From positions 186,001 to 250,000 of the forward strand of contig WIAF01000001.1 of NCBI GenBank assembly GCA_014055465.1: 64,000 nucleotides of DNA, written 5' to 3'. Of this stretch, positions 45,073 through 56,216 are shown one piece after another (position 1 is the stretch's first letter; the number at the start of each line of letters is the position of its first letter). The position numbers were made by a program, and so were the translations under genes. The notes beneath the pieces were generated by a model. The model was given only the letters and a program-made list of their open reading frames with translations. It was not told the origin of the DNA and did no database searches. This DNA comes from Nitrospira sp. CR1.1. Lineage in GTDB: Bacteria > Nitrospirota > Nitrospiria > Nitrospirales > Nitrospiraceae.

Positions 45073-46008
45073 TTATGCCCAGGTCCGTTCCGCATCGAAT
45101 GCCTGCTCTCCCCACAAGGCACTCAACGGCAGATCCAGGAGCGCATGGGCCCCGGAACTCAGGCCCGGTAATGCCCGAGCAGCCGCCACCATGAGGCGCG
45201 CCGTCATTATCGCCTCGTCAAACCGCGCTTCGAACAACAGCCGCTGATGCCCCTTGCTCCCCGGCCCGCTCCGTCGCTCCAGCACGACGCCACGGCCTTC
45301 CTGCTCCAACGCAGCAACACGGTCGACCGGAAAGACCAACGTCTCGTCGTGGAGAAAGAGCGGATCGGCCCGAATGGCCGCGGCCACGTGCGCCATGTCC
45401 ACGCCCGGCTCCACTTGGACATAGACATACCGCTGCCTCGTTCCGTCAGCGGCGACCTGCTCCGTACAGAGCGCTTCCGTCACACCCGTCACCTGACGCG
45501 CCATCGCCGTATGATGCAGGCTGGCCGCGACACGATGCCTGGTCTCCAGTTCCCCTTCCGGCACCAACAAACCAAATAGGGAACGGACGAGAGACAACGC
45601 CCCCGGATCCCACCCGGCGCCGACAATGGCCGGTACATCAAATCGAACGGCGAGCCGATGAATCGCCTCGCGGTGAGCCTGAACCGCCTCTCCGTGCAGG
45701 ATGGACGATTCGACGATAGGGACTCCATGCTGCAGGCAGTCATGCGCGGCCTCGAACACCTGCGCGGTCGGCACGCAAAGGAGCGCGCCATCCATTCCTG
45801 GCGCCTGCGCAGTGTGAGAAATTACCGGCGCCTTGCTGTAGGCCCCAGGCAACGGCTGCGCGACATGGTCGATCTGTCGCACGATCGCCGCTAAGCTCAG
45901 ATCCTTCGCGTCGAGCACGGCGTCCGCACAGGCCCTGCCCACCCGCCCGAATCCCACCACACCAAGCAGCAGACCTTCCTCACCATGCCGCTTTGTCCGT
46001 GCGACCAC
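45073..46008 (-). CDS. NAD(P)-dependent dehydrogenase, meso-diaminopimelate dehydrogenase-like
   Basis: 311 residues from GTG 46008, six bases after GGAGG; the upstream TTG frame has no site. Rossmann motif LLGVVGFGRVGRA at the N terminus, CVPTAQV near residue 100, a GAGWDPGALSLVRSLF block and a DAPDH-like C-terminal region (RYVYVQVEPGVDMAHVAAAIRADPLF). The layout fits diaminopimelate dehydrogenase, which makes meso-DAP in one step, but it could be a related amino-acid dehydrogenase. It precedes the PEBP gene by 54 bp. Confidence 0.78.
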   Translation of the reverse strand: MVARTKRHGEEGLLLGVVGFGRVGRACADAVLDAKDLSLAAIVRQIDHVAQPLPGAYSKAPVISHTAQAPGMDGALLCVPTAQVFEAAHDCLQHGVPIVESSILHGEAVQAHREAIHRLAVRFDVPAIVGAGWDPGALSLVRSLFGLLVPEGELETRHRVAASLHHTAMARQVTGVTEALCTEQVAADGTRQRYVYVQVEPGVDMAHVAAAIRADPLFLHDETLVFPVDRVAALEQEGRGVVLERRSGPGSKGHQRLLFEARFDEAIMTARLMVAAARALPGLSSGAHALLDLPLSALWGEQAFDAERTWA

Positions 46009-46806
46009 GCGCGATTCCTCCGACTCGACTTCACGCAAGCGATCCCACTGATGGAGCAATCGCAATGCCTGCCCGTCATGCCCGGGTTGCGAGGAACCCG
46101 TCCGGCAGTTTCCCGAATAAACTCACTGATATCGGAAGGAGAGTGACGATTAGGATGCGCGACAGCTCGAGGCGGGCCCACTGCCTGGCGATTCTTGCCT
46201 GTGCCCTTTCGCAGCATCACTACCAACAGGCTTGTAGCGGATTTCCGCAGCCCGCACGGAGTAGGACAGGACCAGCCATTGCTTACACGACACAAGGGCA
46301 GCTGGCAGCGGGACGACTCAGCGAATGACGCCGCTCCTGTTGCCCCTATTCGCACCAGCAGATCCGCGTCAGTGGGGCATCCGCCTCAAGGTCTCTAGCA
46401 GGATGCGGAAAAAGTCCACCAGCGGCGTTCTCGCATCGTTCAGCGGCTCAACGTACGACAAGAGTACGATTCGCCGCTTCACTCGCTGCGGCCTTGCTGG
46501 ATGGCCTTTTTGCGCATCCTGCGTACTATCCTGATACCAACACACCTGAGCTGATCGCGGCGTAGCGTGCAAAAATGAGTTTTCCCGCAGCCTGCTAGTG
46601 CCCCACGGGTGGAACTGTCCCATCGATGAGCGGGCTTGCACCACGATAGCGCAGGCTAGCGCTGTCCGAAGGTATGCGACTTGCTGTTGACAGGAGTGAC
46701 TGGAGCCGAGGTGAGCGTGGTATCCGGGGCCTCTCACCAGAGCGCTGAGGAGGGATCCGACGCGATGAGCGAAGCGTGGCTGCTATTCCCGCAGGCGAGG
46801 TAGAGG
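46009..46806. other. Long intergenic region with MITE copy B
   Basis: About 800 bp without a recognisable gene. It holds the 205-bp repeat at 46394-46598; outside that, frames are short and have no family signal. The promoter of the MlaC-like gene should lie in its right part. Confidence 0.5.
46394..46598 (+). repeat. MITE-like repeat, copy B
   Basis: 205 bp, bounded by ctagcaggatgcggaaaa (46394 on) and ttttcccgcagcctgctag (ending 46598). Differs from copy A by a handful of substitutions and small indels only, so the two are recent relatives in the same orientation, 4.7 kb apart. Direct recombination between A and B would remove the genes between them. Confidence 0.88.
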
Positions 46807-47442
46807 GTGCGACGCACACTGCATTGGCTCCGGATCATCACGGCTTATGTCCTGCTGCCGGCCGGACTGCTCTTTCCGGGCGCAGCATCTCCGGCCACCG
46901 GACAGGAGTCTCCCACGGCTGTCGTGCGCGCCACGCTCGATGCCGTGTTTCATATTGTCGACGATCCACTATTGAAACCGGCGACACAAGCGAAACAACG
47001 GCGTCGCCTGCTTGAACAGGTGATCGCGGAGCGGTTCGATTACGAAGAGATGTCCAAACGGACTCTGGCCGCCCGGTGGAAGGCGCTCAACGATCAAGAC
47101 CGGCAGGAATTCGTGCAACTCTTCAAGGCATTTCTCTCGGATCAATATGCGGCACGGATCGAAGGGTATGCCGGCGAGCGGGTCGTCTATCTCTCCGAGC
47201 GAACGGCCAACGGGTATGCGGAAGTCCGCACCAGGCTGGTGTCCGACAAACTCGACTTCCCGATGGACTACCGTCTTACCAACAAGGCCGGCGCCTGGTA
47301 TGCCTATGACGTCATCGTCGATGGGGTCAGTCTCGTCATGAACTACCGCAGTCAGTTCACAAAAATCATGGCGGAGTCGTCGTTTCAGGACCTGCTGCGC
47401 CGCCTGCGGGAGCGCCCCACGAAAGATACGGCCAAGAACTGA
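46807..47442 (+). CDS. mlaC: MlaC-family phospholipid-binding ABC substrate protein
   Basis: 211 residues from GTG 46807 (AGAGG just upstream). Signal peptide (AYVLLPAGLLFPGAASPATG), then the Tol_Tol_Ttg2 domain: VVRATLDAVFHIV near the start, FDYEEMSKRTLAARWKALNDQDRQEFVQLFKAFL, and VDYRL/YAYDVIVDGVSLVMNYRSQFTKIM at the end. MlaC shuttles phospholipids between MlaFEDB and the outer membrane. No mlaD, E or F gene is adjacent, so it is an orphan copy here. Confidence 0.9.
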   Translation: MRRTLHWLRIITAYVLLPAGLLFPGAASPATGQESPTAVVRATLDAVFHIVDDPLLKPATQAKQRRRLLEQVIAERFDYEEMSKRTLAARWKALNDQDRQEFVQLFKAFLSDQYAARIEGYAGERVVYLSERTANGYAEVRTRLVSDKLDFPMDYRLTNKAGAWYAYDVIVDGVSLVMNYRSQFTKIMAESSFQDLLRRLRERPTKDTAKN

Positions 47443-47540
47443 GCAGCCGCCTCCTCTCATCCCTTCAGGCACAGAGAATCCACATGACCATTCCCCCCAG
47501 CGGCAGCAGCTGCCCTGGCCGGCGGGTTCCGCGGCCTGAG

Positions 47541-47933
47541 TCAACTCAGCCGATGAAGATGCCGGGACACATCGTGATACCGGGCCGGCGTCACCACGTA
47601 ACAGTAGTCGAACAGCCGATCCGCCGCCTCCTGCGAAATGCCCGCCTCTCGCGCCTGGAGCATCTCCATGAACCGGTTCATAGTCTGGTACACCGCTTCG
47701 CCCTCGCCGTTGCGCAAGTGCGTGCGCACAGTCGACAGCTGCACGACATAGGGTGTAAAGCGGTCTCCCTCTCCCTCCTCCTTCGCCTGCTCAACCAGTA
47801 CCGCCTGCATCATCGCATCGAGCCAATCATGCTCTCCAGCACCGGCGACACGAACAACGCCGGGCATGATGGTGACGATCGTCAGCAACACGAACGATGC
47901 CGCCATCCACTTCATACCTTCAATGATTCGCAT
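47541..47933 (-). CDS. Small secreted helical protein, unknown function
   Basis: 130 residues, ATG three bases after GGGGGAG. Signal peptide (MAASFVLLTIVTIMPGVVRVAGAGE). The mature 100 residues are helical and charged, with two Cys-free helices and VYQTMNRFMEMLQAREAGISQEAADRLFDYCYVVTPARYHD. No family recognised. Probably periplasmic. Confidence 0.68.
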   Translation of the reverse strand: MRIIEGMKWMAASFVLLTIVTIMPGVVRVAGAGEHDWLDAMMQAVLVEQAKEEGEGDRFTPYVVQLSTVRTHLRNGEGEAVYQTMNRFMEMLQAREAGISQEAADRLFDYCYVVTPARYHDVSRHLHRLS

Positions 47934-48518
47934 GATCTCCCCCTCGCGTCGGCCCCAAAGTCAACAACCTCCTTCAGCTTTCTCCGGCTTGCTCCGAGGA
48001 CCCGGATTCATCGCGAGCAACCCCCATCGCATCACCGGCGCTCGCCGATCGGGAGCCTGGGTGTTGCCTGCCATCCAAGGAATGCAGCATAGGCTGTGCC
48101 AGGATCGGCATCGCAGAGGGAGAGACGAGGTGACTTACAGACATGAAGAACAGACGAGGAAACAAGGGGTTTGCAACCGGAGAGAAAAACCGGGCGCCCG
48201 CTCGCGGATATGCCGCTGCCCTATTCCGCTACAGAGCAGGATTTCTTCTCTCGCCTGGCCCTGCGCCTTGAGGGATGAACCGCTTGACCACTGCTGAACC
48301 GACGTTATCTTGAAAGTGAGCGGAGGCTTCGGTGAGAGGAACAGCGGCGGATACCGAGGTCGAGCGCAGGGGTGGTGAGCAGGCCCGCAGGTGCGAAGTG
48401 GGAAGCCTGAAGCTCCTCCAAGACCTCCAGAGTTGACGGACGCTCTCTGAACCAACCTCCGCTCTGCTGTTTTGTTCCCGCCCTATTTCCCCGGGCGGTA
48501 CTAGCCGCAGAAGTGTTT
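47934..48518. other. Intergenic region with one possible mini-ORF
   Basis: No clear gene. On the plus strand GTG 48332 follows GGAGG by five bases and opens 34 codons to TGA 48434-48436 (charged product ending LKLLQDLQS); I regard it as possible but unproven. The rest shows no hairpin or repeat. Confidence 0.35.
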
Positions 48519-49874
48519 TCATAACCGATTACCCGGAGCCACGGCCGAGGGAGCCACGATGAGCCCCTCGCGGAGCAACACGCGCATCGCGTCATGCGCC
48601 GCGCGCACTTTCGACTCCGCCAGGATATGAACCTGATCGCGGGTTCGTCCCACTCTCGCCAGCCCCTGTTCCTGCGCCTTGGTGGCGGTGGCCACCGCCA
48701 CCCGTATCGGCACCTGCCACTCCTCCATCGTCGGCAGAATACTTTCCTCATGGATGCCGCGCTCCCTGGCGCAGAGCGCCAGTTCATGGGCAGCCGCAAT
48801 CGCCATCTCATCGGTAATGGCCTGTGCCCGCACATCGAGCACGCCGCGAAAGATGCCGGGGAACACGAGCGAGTTATTCACCTGGTTGGGAAAATCGCTC
48901 CGCCCCGTCGCGACGATACGCGCCCCTGCTTCTTTCGCCTCCCAGGGCCAGATCTCGGGGACCGGATTGGCGCAGGCGAACACAACCGCATCCCGCGCCA
49001 TGCCCTGCACCCATTCCGGCTTGATAATGCCGCCCGCCGAAAAGGCCACGCCGACATCCGCTCCCCGCAAGGCCTCCGCGATCCCGCCGCGCAGGCCATC
49101 GGGATTGGTCTGCTCACAGACCTTCCATTGTTCACTGAAGGCCGGATCCAGCTCGTACTCGCGGCGGAAAGTCCCAAGAATCCCTCCCGCATCACAGGCC
49201 ACGATACGGGCGGGATCGGCCCCAGAGGCGGTCAGGAATCGATAGGTCGGAACATTGGCCGCCCCCATGCCGATCATAGCGATCCGCACCCGGGCCATCT
49301 CTTTCCCGACAACCGTCAGCGCATTGATCATGGCAGCCAGCAGAACCGTTCCTGTTCCCTGCTGGTCATCGTGCCAGACGGGAATTGTGCTGGTGGCTTG
49401 CAGCTCGCGCAGAATCCGGAAACACTTGGGCATCGCAATATCTTCCAGGTTAATGGCGCCGAACGACGGACTGAGCAAACGGACGGTCCGGATCAATTCT
49501 TCGGGATCTTTCGTGTCGAGACAGATCGGGACGGCATCGACCCCGCCCAGATATTTGAACAACATCGCCTTGCCTTCCATGACCGGCAATCCGGCTCCCG
49601 GGCCGATGTCGCCCAGCCCCAGGACACGCGTCCCATCAGACACCACAGCGATCATGTTCCCCTTGTTCGTATACTCATAGATCAGATCCGGGTCGGCCTG
49701 AATGGCCTTGCACGGCGCCGCCACCCCGGGCGTGTACCAGACGGAAAAATCCTCCAGGCTTCGGATGGCGCACTTGGGCATCGTCTGCATCTTCCCCTTG
49801 TAGTAGGCGTGCAGGCGCAACGCCTCTTCCGCCGGTTTCGACGCCTTCGCCAACAGTTCGGCTCGCTCTGTCAT
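48519..49874 (-). CDS. NAD(P)-dependent malic enzyme (malate dehydrogenase, decarboxylating)
   Basis: 451 residues, ATG after GGAGGA. Malic N domain with VWYTPGVAAPC (catalytic Tyr) and GKAMLFKYLGGVDAVP (Lys), metal site in GAINLEDIAMPKCF and WHDDQQGT, then the NAD domain with IGMGAANVPTYRF and CANPVPEIWPWEA. Short bacterial form without a phosphotransacetylase tail. It converts malate to pyruvate and CO2 and reduces NAD(P). Pyruvate could feed the dehydrogenase complex encoded at 54111-57392. Confidence 0.94.
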   Translation of the reverse strand: MTERAELLAKASKPAEEALRLHAYYKGKMQTMPKCAIRSLEDFSVWYTPGVAAPCKAIQADPDLIYEYTNKGNMIAVVSDGTRVLGLGDIGPGAGLPVMEGKAMLFKYLGGVDAVPICLDTKDPEELIRTVRLLSPSFGAINLEDIAMPKCFRILRELQATSTIPVWHDDQQGTGTVLLAAMINALTVVGKEMARVRIAMIGMGAANVPTYRFLTASGADPARIVACDAGGILGTFRREYELDPAFSEQWKVCEQTNPDGLRGGIAEALRGADVGVAFSAGGIIKPEWVQGMARDAVVFACANPVPEIWPWEAKEAGARIVATGRSDFPNQVNNSLVFPGIFRGVLDVRAQAITDEMAIAAAHELALCARERGIHEESILPTMEEWQVPIRVAVATATKAQEQGLARVGRTRDQVHILAESKVRAAHDAMRVLLREGLIVAPSAVAPGNRL

Positions 49875-49938
49875 CGTCTTCCTCCTCCAGCCTCATCCCT
49901 ACCGCACGATCAACAGGCCAACAGCGACCGGCTCGTCT

Positions 49939-51669
49939 TCAAGGTTCCATGGTCCGCTTCAACAGCTTTTTTACCTCCGCATAGGATCTCGTATTGACCA
50001 CGTCGGCCTTTCGAAGCCAGCCCCGCCGGGCCTGCGCGATACCGTATCTGCCGTTTTCGAGATCCGCCGTGCTATGCGCATCGCTGCTCACGGCCAGCAG
50101 CACGCCCTCTTCTCGCGCCATCTGGCAATGGATGTCCGTCAGGTCCAACCGCTCAGGATGGGCGTTCACCTCAAGGAAGCAACCGCGCTCCCGGGCTTTC
50201 CGGATGATGCGCGACATGTCCACGTCATAGGGATCACGGCGGCCAATGAGGCGGCCGCTGGGATGGGCCAGAATGGAAAAATGCGAATGGCCCATGGCTT
50301 TCAGGATACGGTCGGTTTGCTTCTGCCGGGAGAGATTGAAGCGGCTATGGACTGCGCCGACCACCAGGTCCAGGCGGCCGAGCACCTCGTCCGGTAAATC
50401 GAGCGCGCCGTCATCGAGGATGTCCACCTCAATTCCCTTCACCAATCGAATTCCGGTGAGACTTTCGTTCAGCCTGTCGATTTCGTCGATCTGTGCCAAC
50501 AACCGTGTAGAATCGAGCCCCCTGGCCATCGTTAACCGGCGGGAATGGTCGGTGATGGCCAGATACTGCAGTCCACGGAGCCGGGCGGCCTCCGCCATTT
50601 CTTTGAGACTGTGCCGGCCATCCGTCGCGGTCGTATGGGCGTGCAGGTCCCCCACCAGATCGCTCAGTTCCACGAGCTTCGGAAGGCGGCCTTCTTTTGC
50701 CGCTTCGAACTCACCCCGGTTCTCTCGTAGCTCCGGGGGAATCCAGGGGAGACCGAGGGCGGCATAGACCGATTCCTCCGTCTCTCCGGCGACACGCTGG
50801 TCTCCACGAAACACGCCATATTCATTCAGCTTTAAGCCGCGCTCCTGGGCCAACTGCCGCAGCACAACGTTGTGATGTTTGCTGCCAGTGAAATACAGCA
50901 AGGCCGCGCCATAACTCTCTTCGGGGACCACCCGCACATCCACCTGCAAGTGACTCTGAAGGCGGACACTGGCCTTCGTCTCACCCTGGGCCAGCACCTC
51001 CTGAACTTCCGGGTAGCGGACAAACCGATCCGTGATGCCCCGCCCTGCGCGCGCCGTCACGAGGAGATCAAGATCGCCGATGGTTTCCCTCGCGCGCCGA
51101 TAACTCCCAGCCACCATGACGCGACCCACGCCGGGAGACAGTCGCAGATACGCCAACAGCGCCTCGGCATAGCGCATGGCGACGGCCAGTTGCATGCGGG
51201 ATTCTTCTCCCGTCCGCGCGGCCAGGGCATCGAGGATATGCCGCTCGGTTTTCTCCCCGAATCCAGAGAGGGTACGCACACGCCCCTCCTGCGCCGCCCG
51301 CTGTAAATCGGACAGGCTGCGTATGTGGAGATGGCGGGCAAGCGCCTGAACGCGTTTGGGGCCAAGCCCGGGAATGCGCAATAACTCCGTCAGTGTGGCT
51401 GGAATCTTTTTGCGTTGCGCCTCCAGGGCGGACGCCGTGCCGGTCTTGACGATTTCTTGGATTTTTCCCGCCAAATCGTCGCCGATGCCGGGGAGGCCGG
51501 TGAGGTCTTCACCCTGCGCCACCATGTCCGCCACCTCGCCGGACAGATCGCGGATCGTTCTGGCAGCAAAACGGTAGGCCCGGACACGGAACGGATTCGC
51601 GCCTTCGATTTCAAGCAGGTCGGCCATCTCCTCAAAGATCGCCGCGACATCGGCATTGTGCACCGTCAT
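49939..51669 (-). CDS. polX: Family X DNA polymerase with PHP domain
   Basis: 576 residues from ATG 51669. Order: N-terminal 8-kDa and helix-hairpin-helix part (TGLPGIGDDLAGKI, IPGLGPKRVQAL), the nucleotidyltransferase palm with GSYRRARETIGDLDLLV (two catalytic Asp) and LQVDVRVVP (third Asp), the fingers/thumb, and a C-terminal PHP domain (GDLHAHTTATDGRHSL, ITDHSR, EVDIL, HPSGR, SSDAHS) with the metal-binding His/Asp set for 3'-5' exonuclease. It fills short gaps in base-excision repair. The longest frame upstream of 51669 is not coding. Two small genes precede it on the same strand. Confidence 0.95.
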   Translation of the reverse strand: MTVHNADVAAIFEEMADLLEIEGANPFRVRAYRFAARTIRDLSGEVADMVAQGEDLTGLPGIGDDLAGKIQEIVKTGTASALEAQRKKIPATLTELLRIPGLGPKRVQALARHLHIRSLSDLQRAAQEGRVRTLSGFGEKTERHILDALAARTGEESRMQLAVAMRYAEALLAYLRLSPGVGRVMVAGSYRRARETIGDLDLLVTARAGRGITDRFVRYPEVQEVLAQGETKASVRLQSHLQVDVRVVPEESYGAALLYFTGSKHHNVVLRQLAQERGLKLNEYGVFRGDQRVAGETEESVYAALGLPWIPPELRENRGEFEAAKEGRLPKLVELSDLVGDLHAHTTATDGRHSLKEMAEAARLRGLQYLAITDHSRRLTMARGLDSTRLLAQIDEIDRLNESLTGIRLVKGIEVDILDDGALDLPDEVLGRLDLVVGAVHSRFNLSRQKQTDRILKAMGHSHFSILAHPSGRLIGRRDPYDVDMSRIIRKARERGCFLEVNAHPERLDLTDIHCQMAREEGVLLAVSSDAHSTADLENGRYGIAQARRGWLRKADVVNTRSYAEVKKLLKRTMEP

Positions 51670-51752
51670 GTTCCCAGGCCTTTGCAGGTGTGACCAGGAC
51701 GCTCGGGTCCGACAATCTGTATGCCGTAAGCAATGAGCAGGCCCGAGCGGTA

Positions 51753-51980
51753 TCAGTGCGGAGAGTGACGGATGAGGATCTCCGGATGGATGGAGTGCCG
51801 GGCGCTGCACACACCAGACGAATTCAACCCGGCCGTTTCACTCTTCGCCATGACCTCCCGAGCCCCTTCCGGCGTGCGCATCTTCCGCCGATATTCGAGA
51901 ATGAGCGGATCGATGTGCTCGCCGTACATGACGCAGCGCCATCCCATTTGCCTGACTTCGCGAATCTCATCAGGCACCAT
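51753..51980 (-). CDS. Small hypothetical protein upstream of polX (75 aa)
   Basis: ATG 51980 is four bases after GGAGGG. The first 45 residues look like real protein (VPDEIREVRQMGWRCVMYGEHIDPLILEYRRKMRTPEGAREVM), the tail less so. A longer GTG start at 52019 is possible. No domain recognised. It sits between another small gene and polX on the same strand, so a three-gene operon is likely. Confidence 0.5.
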   Translation of the reverse strand: MVPDEIREVRQMGWRCVMYGEHIDPLILEYRRKMRTPEGAREVMAKSETAGLNSSGVCSARHSIHPEILIRHSPH

Positions 51981-52036
51981 GAAACCCTCCGCAACGAGGG
52001 CATTGATCTCGACCAACACCCGTGGAGCACGTCACC

Positions 52037-52186
52037 CTATAGCATCAACCTGTCCGTGAAATGGTCATGCTGTCTGCCCTCATGTGAGTCGGACGTACGA
52101 AAAAGAATTCTGGCTGTTTCCTGCTTGATCAATCCGAGCACGGCCGTTTCCGGCAAGTCCTTGCTTGGCTTGGCGCGATTGTCCAC
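52037..52186 (-). CDS. Small hypothetical protein (49 aa), first gene of the polX operon
   Basis: GTG 52186 is four bases after AGGAGGAG, one of the best ribosome-binding sites in the window. The 49-residue product is hydrophilic (KPSKDLPETAVLGLIKQET, then Arg/His-rich) with no motif known to me. It stops 56 bp before the next small gene. Confidence 0.5.
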   Translation of the reverse strand: MDNRAKPSKDLPETAVLGLIKQETARILFRTSDSHEGRQHDHFTDRLML

Positions 52187-52347
52187 GGCTCTCCTCCTGT
52201 CACTGACGACAAATGCTACAGCTACCGGCTCGTCCATTCGTCATCGACGGCAGGGAGACCATCCCATCCAGCCGCGCATTCTTCTTTCCCTTCGCTTTCA
52301 TAGTGGTCTATGCCTTGCAGAACATCTGCTCGAATGTGAGCCGTCCA

Positions 52348-54110
<1,763 letters not shown>

Positions 54111-54114
<4 letters not shown>

Positions 54115-55109
54115 CGGTGTCGATGACTCGCGAACAGGGTTTGGAGTTGCTCCGGCAGATGGTGCGAATCCGCCGGTTCGAAGAGCGGGCGGCGGAACTC
54201 TACCAACTCGGAAAGATCCACGGGTTTCTTCACCTGTACATCGGGGAAGAAGCTGTGGCCGCCGGCTCCATTCCCGCCCTGGCGAGCGAAGATGCCATCG
54301 TCGCCACCTATCGTGAACATGGCCACGCGCTCGTCCGCGGCGCCTCGATGAGATCGTTGATGGCCGAGTTGTTCGGCAAGACGACAGGCTGCGCGCGCGG
54401 GCGCGGAGGTTCCATGCACTTCTTCGACGCCTCACGCCGCTTCTACGGCGGGCTCGCGATCGTCGGCGGCGGGTTGCCGGTGGCGGTGGGGTTGGCGCTC
54501 GCCGACAAGCTGCAAGGCCGCGCACGCGTCACCGCCTGCTATTTCGGCGACGGCGCCGTGGCCGAAGGCGAATTTCACGAATCCTTGAACCTCGCCGCCC
54601 TATGGAACCTGCCGGTGCTGTTCGTTTGCGAGAATAATCTGTACGCCATGGGCACCGCGCTGGCCCGCCACCAATCGCAACCGGACATCGCGGAAAAAGC
54701 GAGAGCTTATGCGCTGACGGCTCACACCGTCGACGGCATGGATGTCCTGGCCGTCGACGTGGCCACACGCCTCGCGGTCGAGTTCGTGCGACAAGGCCAT
54801 GGCCCCTACTTTCTGGAGTGCCGCACCTACCGCTTCCGCGCCCATTCCATGTATGACGCCGAACTCTATCGCACCAAGGACGAAGTGAGCGAATGGAAAC
54901 AGCGCGACCCGATTGTCACATTCCAACAATCACTACGCGCCGCCAAGCTTTTGCACGATGAGGATTGGGACAACCTGGACGCGTCGATTGCCGCCGAGGT
55001 CGCCGACGCCGTGGCCTTCGCGGAGGCCGGACCATGGGAGCCGCTCGAAGATCTCACCAAGGATGTGTACAGCCCTATGCTCGACGATCAGCGTTCACCT
55101 TCTGGCTGA
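54111..55109 (+). CDS. 2-oxo acid dehydrogenase E1 alpha subunit (pyruvate/acetoin type)
   Basis: 332 residues. Family start ([32 protein letters not shown]), thiamine-diphosphate motif [10 protein letters not shown]...[11 protein letters not shown], and the regulatory-loop [19 protein letters not shown]. It forms with E1-beta the decarboxylase that passes an acyl group to lipoyl-E2. Pyruvate is the likely substrate, acetoin a good alternative because AcoA enzymes look alike. Starts inside the synthetase stop. Confidence 0.93.
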
Positions 55110-55156
55110 TGGCTAACTGCTGATCGCTGAATACTGTGCGTCTATCGTTGGATGTC

Positions 55157-56128
55157 ATGACTATCACCTACAGGGAAGCGGTACGGAGCGGCATGCGGGA
55201 GGCCTTGCAGCGCGATCCTCGCGTATTCCTCATGGGGGAAGACGTCGGCAAGTACGGCGGCACCTATGCCTGCAGCAAAGGGTTTCTCGATGAGTTCGGC
55301 CCTGAACGGATTCGAGACACGCCGCTGTCAGAGAGCACCTTCGTCGGCGCGGGCATCGGCGCGGCGCTCGGCGGCATGCGCCCGATCGTGGAGGTCATGA
55401 CCGTCAACTTCAGCCTGCTGGCGCTGGATCAAATCATGAACAATGCCGCCACGCTCCGGCATATGTCGGGCGGACAATTCAGCGTGCCGCTCGTCGTCCG
55501 CATGGCCACCGGCGCCGGCCGCCAAGTGGCCGCGCAACATTCGCATAGCCTGGAAGGTTGGTACGCGCATATTCCCGGCATTACTGTCCTGACACCCGCA
55601 ACCGTCACCGATGCGCGCGGAATGCTGCTCACCGCTCTCGAACAACCGGATCCGGTCTTCATCTTCGAACACGCCTATCTGTATCCCATGGAAGGGCCTG
55701 TGGAAGAGGGACCGCTTGCGGTGGAGATCTCGCATGCGGCAATCCGTCGAGTCGGCAAAGATGTCAGTCTGCTCACCTTCGGCGGCAGCCTCTGGAAGGC
55801 GTTGGCAGCCGCAACACAACTGGCGCAGGATGGCATCGACGCCGAGGTGGTAGATCTACGGGTCTTGCGCCCGCTCGATCGTAACGGCCTTCTGACATCG
55901 GTCCGCAAAACGCACCGGGCCGTCGTGATCGACGAAGCCTGGCGCACCGGAAGTTTCGCCGCGGAAGTCTCCGCCGTGATCATGGAACAAGCCTTTTACG
56001 ACTTGGACGCGCCGGTCGCGCGGGTGTGCAGCGAGGAGGTTCCGATTCCCTATCCGAAACATCTGGAGGAGGCGGCGCTGCCGACGGTGGAGAAAATCGT
56101 GCAGGCGGTTCGCAGGCTGCTGGGATAA
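55157..56128 (+). CDS. 2-oxo acid dehydrogenase E1 beta subunit
   Basis: 323 residues from ATG 55157. Characteristic features: [86 protein letters not shown] and [26 protein letters not shown]. It completes the E1 heterotetramer. The 47-bp gap from E1-alpha contains a run of GCTGAT-like repeats. Pairs with E1-alpha and E2 of the same operon. Confidence 0.94.
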   Translation: MTITYREAVRSGMREALQRDPRVFLMGEDVGKYGGTYACSKGFLDEFGPERIRDTPLSESTFVGAGIGAALGGMRPIVEVMTVNFSLLALDQIMNNAATLRHMSGGQFSVPLVVRMATGAGRQVAAQHSHSLEGWYAHIPGITVLTPATVTDARGMLLTALEQPDPVFIFEHAYLYPMEGPVEEGPLAVEISHAAIRRVGKDVSLLTFGGSLWKALAAATQLAQDGIDAEVVDLRVLRPLDRNGLLTSVRKTHRAVVIDEAWRTGSFAAEVSAVIMEQAFYDLDAPVARVCSEEVPIPYPKHLEEAALPTVEKIVQAVRRLLG

Positions 56129-56170
56129 TCGATGGCTTGGCTGTTTCTTCATCACTCACCGCCTGTTCCC

Positions 56171-56204
56171 TTTCACATTTCACCCTTCGCGCTTCACGTT
56201 TCAC
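56171..56204 (+). repeat. Short degenerate TTTCAC direct repeats before the E2 gene
   Basis: TTTCAC occurs at 56171, 56178 and 56199, with CTTCAC at 56192, all within 34 bp and ending at the GGAGG of the E2 gene. A similar GCTGAT run lies at about 55105-55130. They look like simple slippage-derived linkers rather than protein-binding sites. Confidence 0.55.
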
Positions 56205-56216
56205 GGAGGCTTGCTC

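Noticed and set aside
46009-46806. Search for a transposase or CRISPR array in the longest gene-poor stretch
   Set aside because: Only the 205-bp MITE-like copy B is present; no transposase motifs and no regularly spaced repeats were seen there or elsewhere in the window.
48594-49997. 467-codon plus-strand frame opposite the malic enzyme gene
   Set aside because: His/Arg/Pro-rich composition typical of antisense frames and no motif; the malic enzyme is complete on the other strand.
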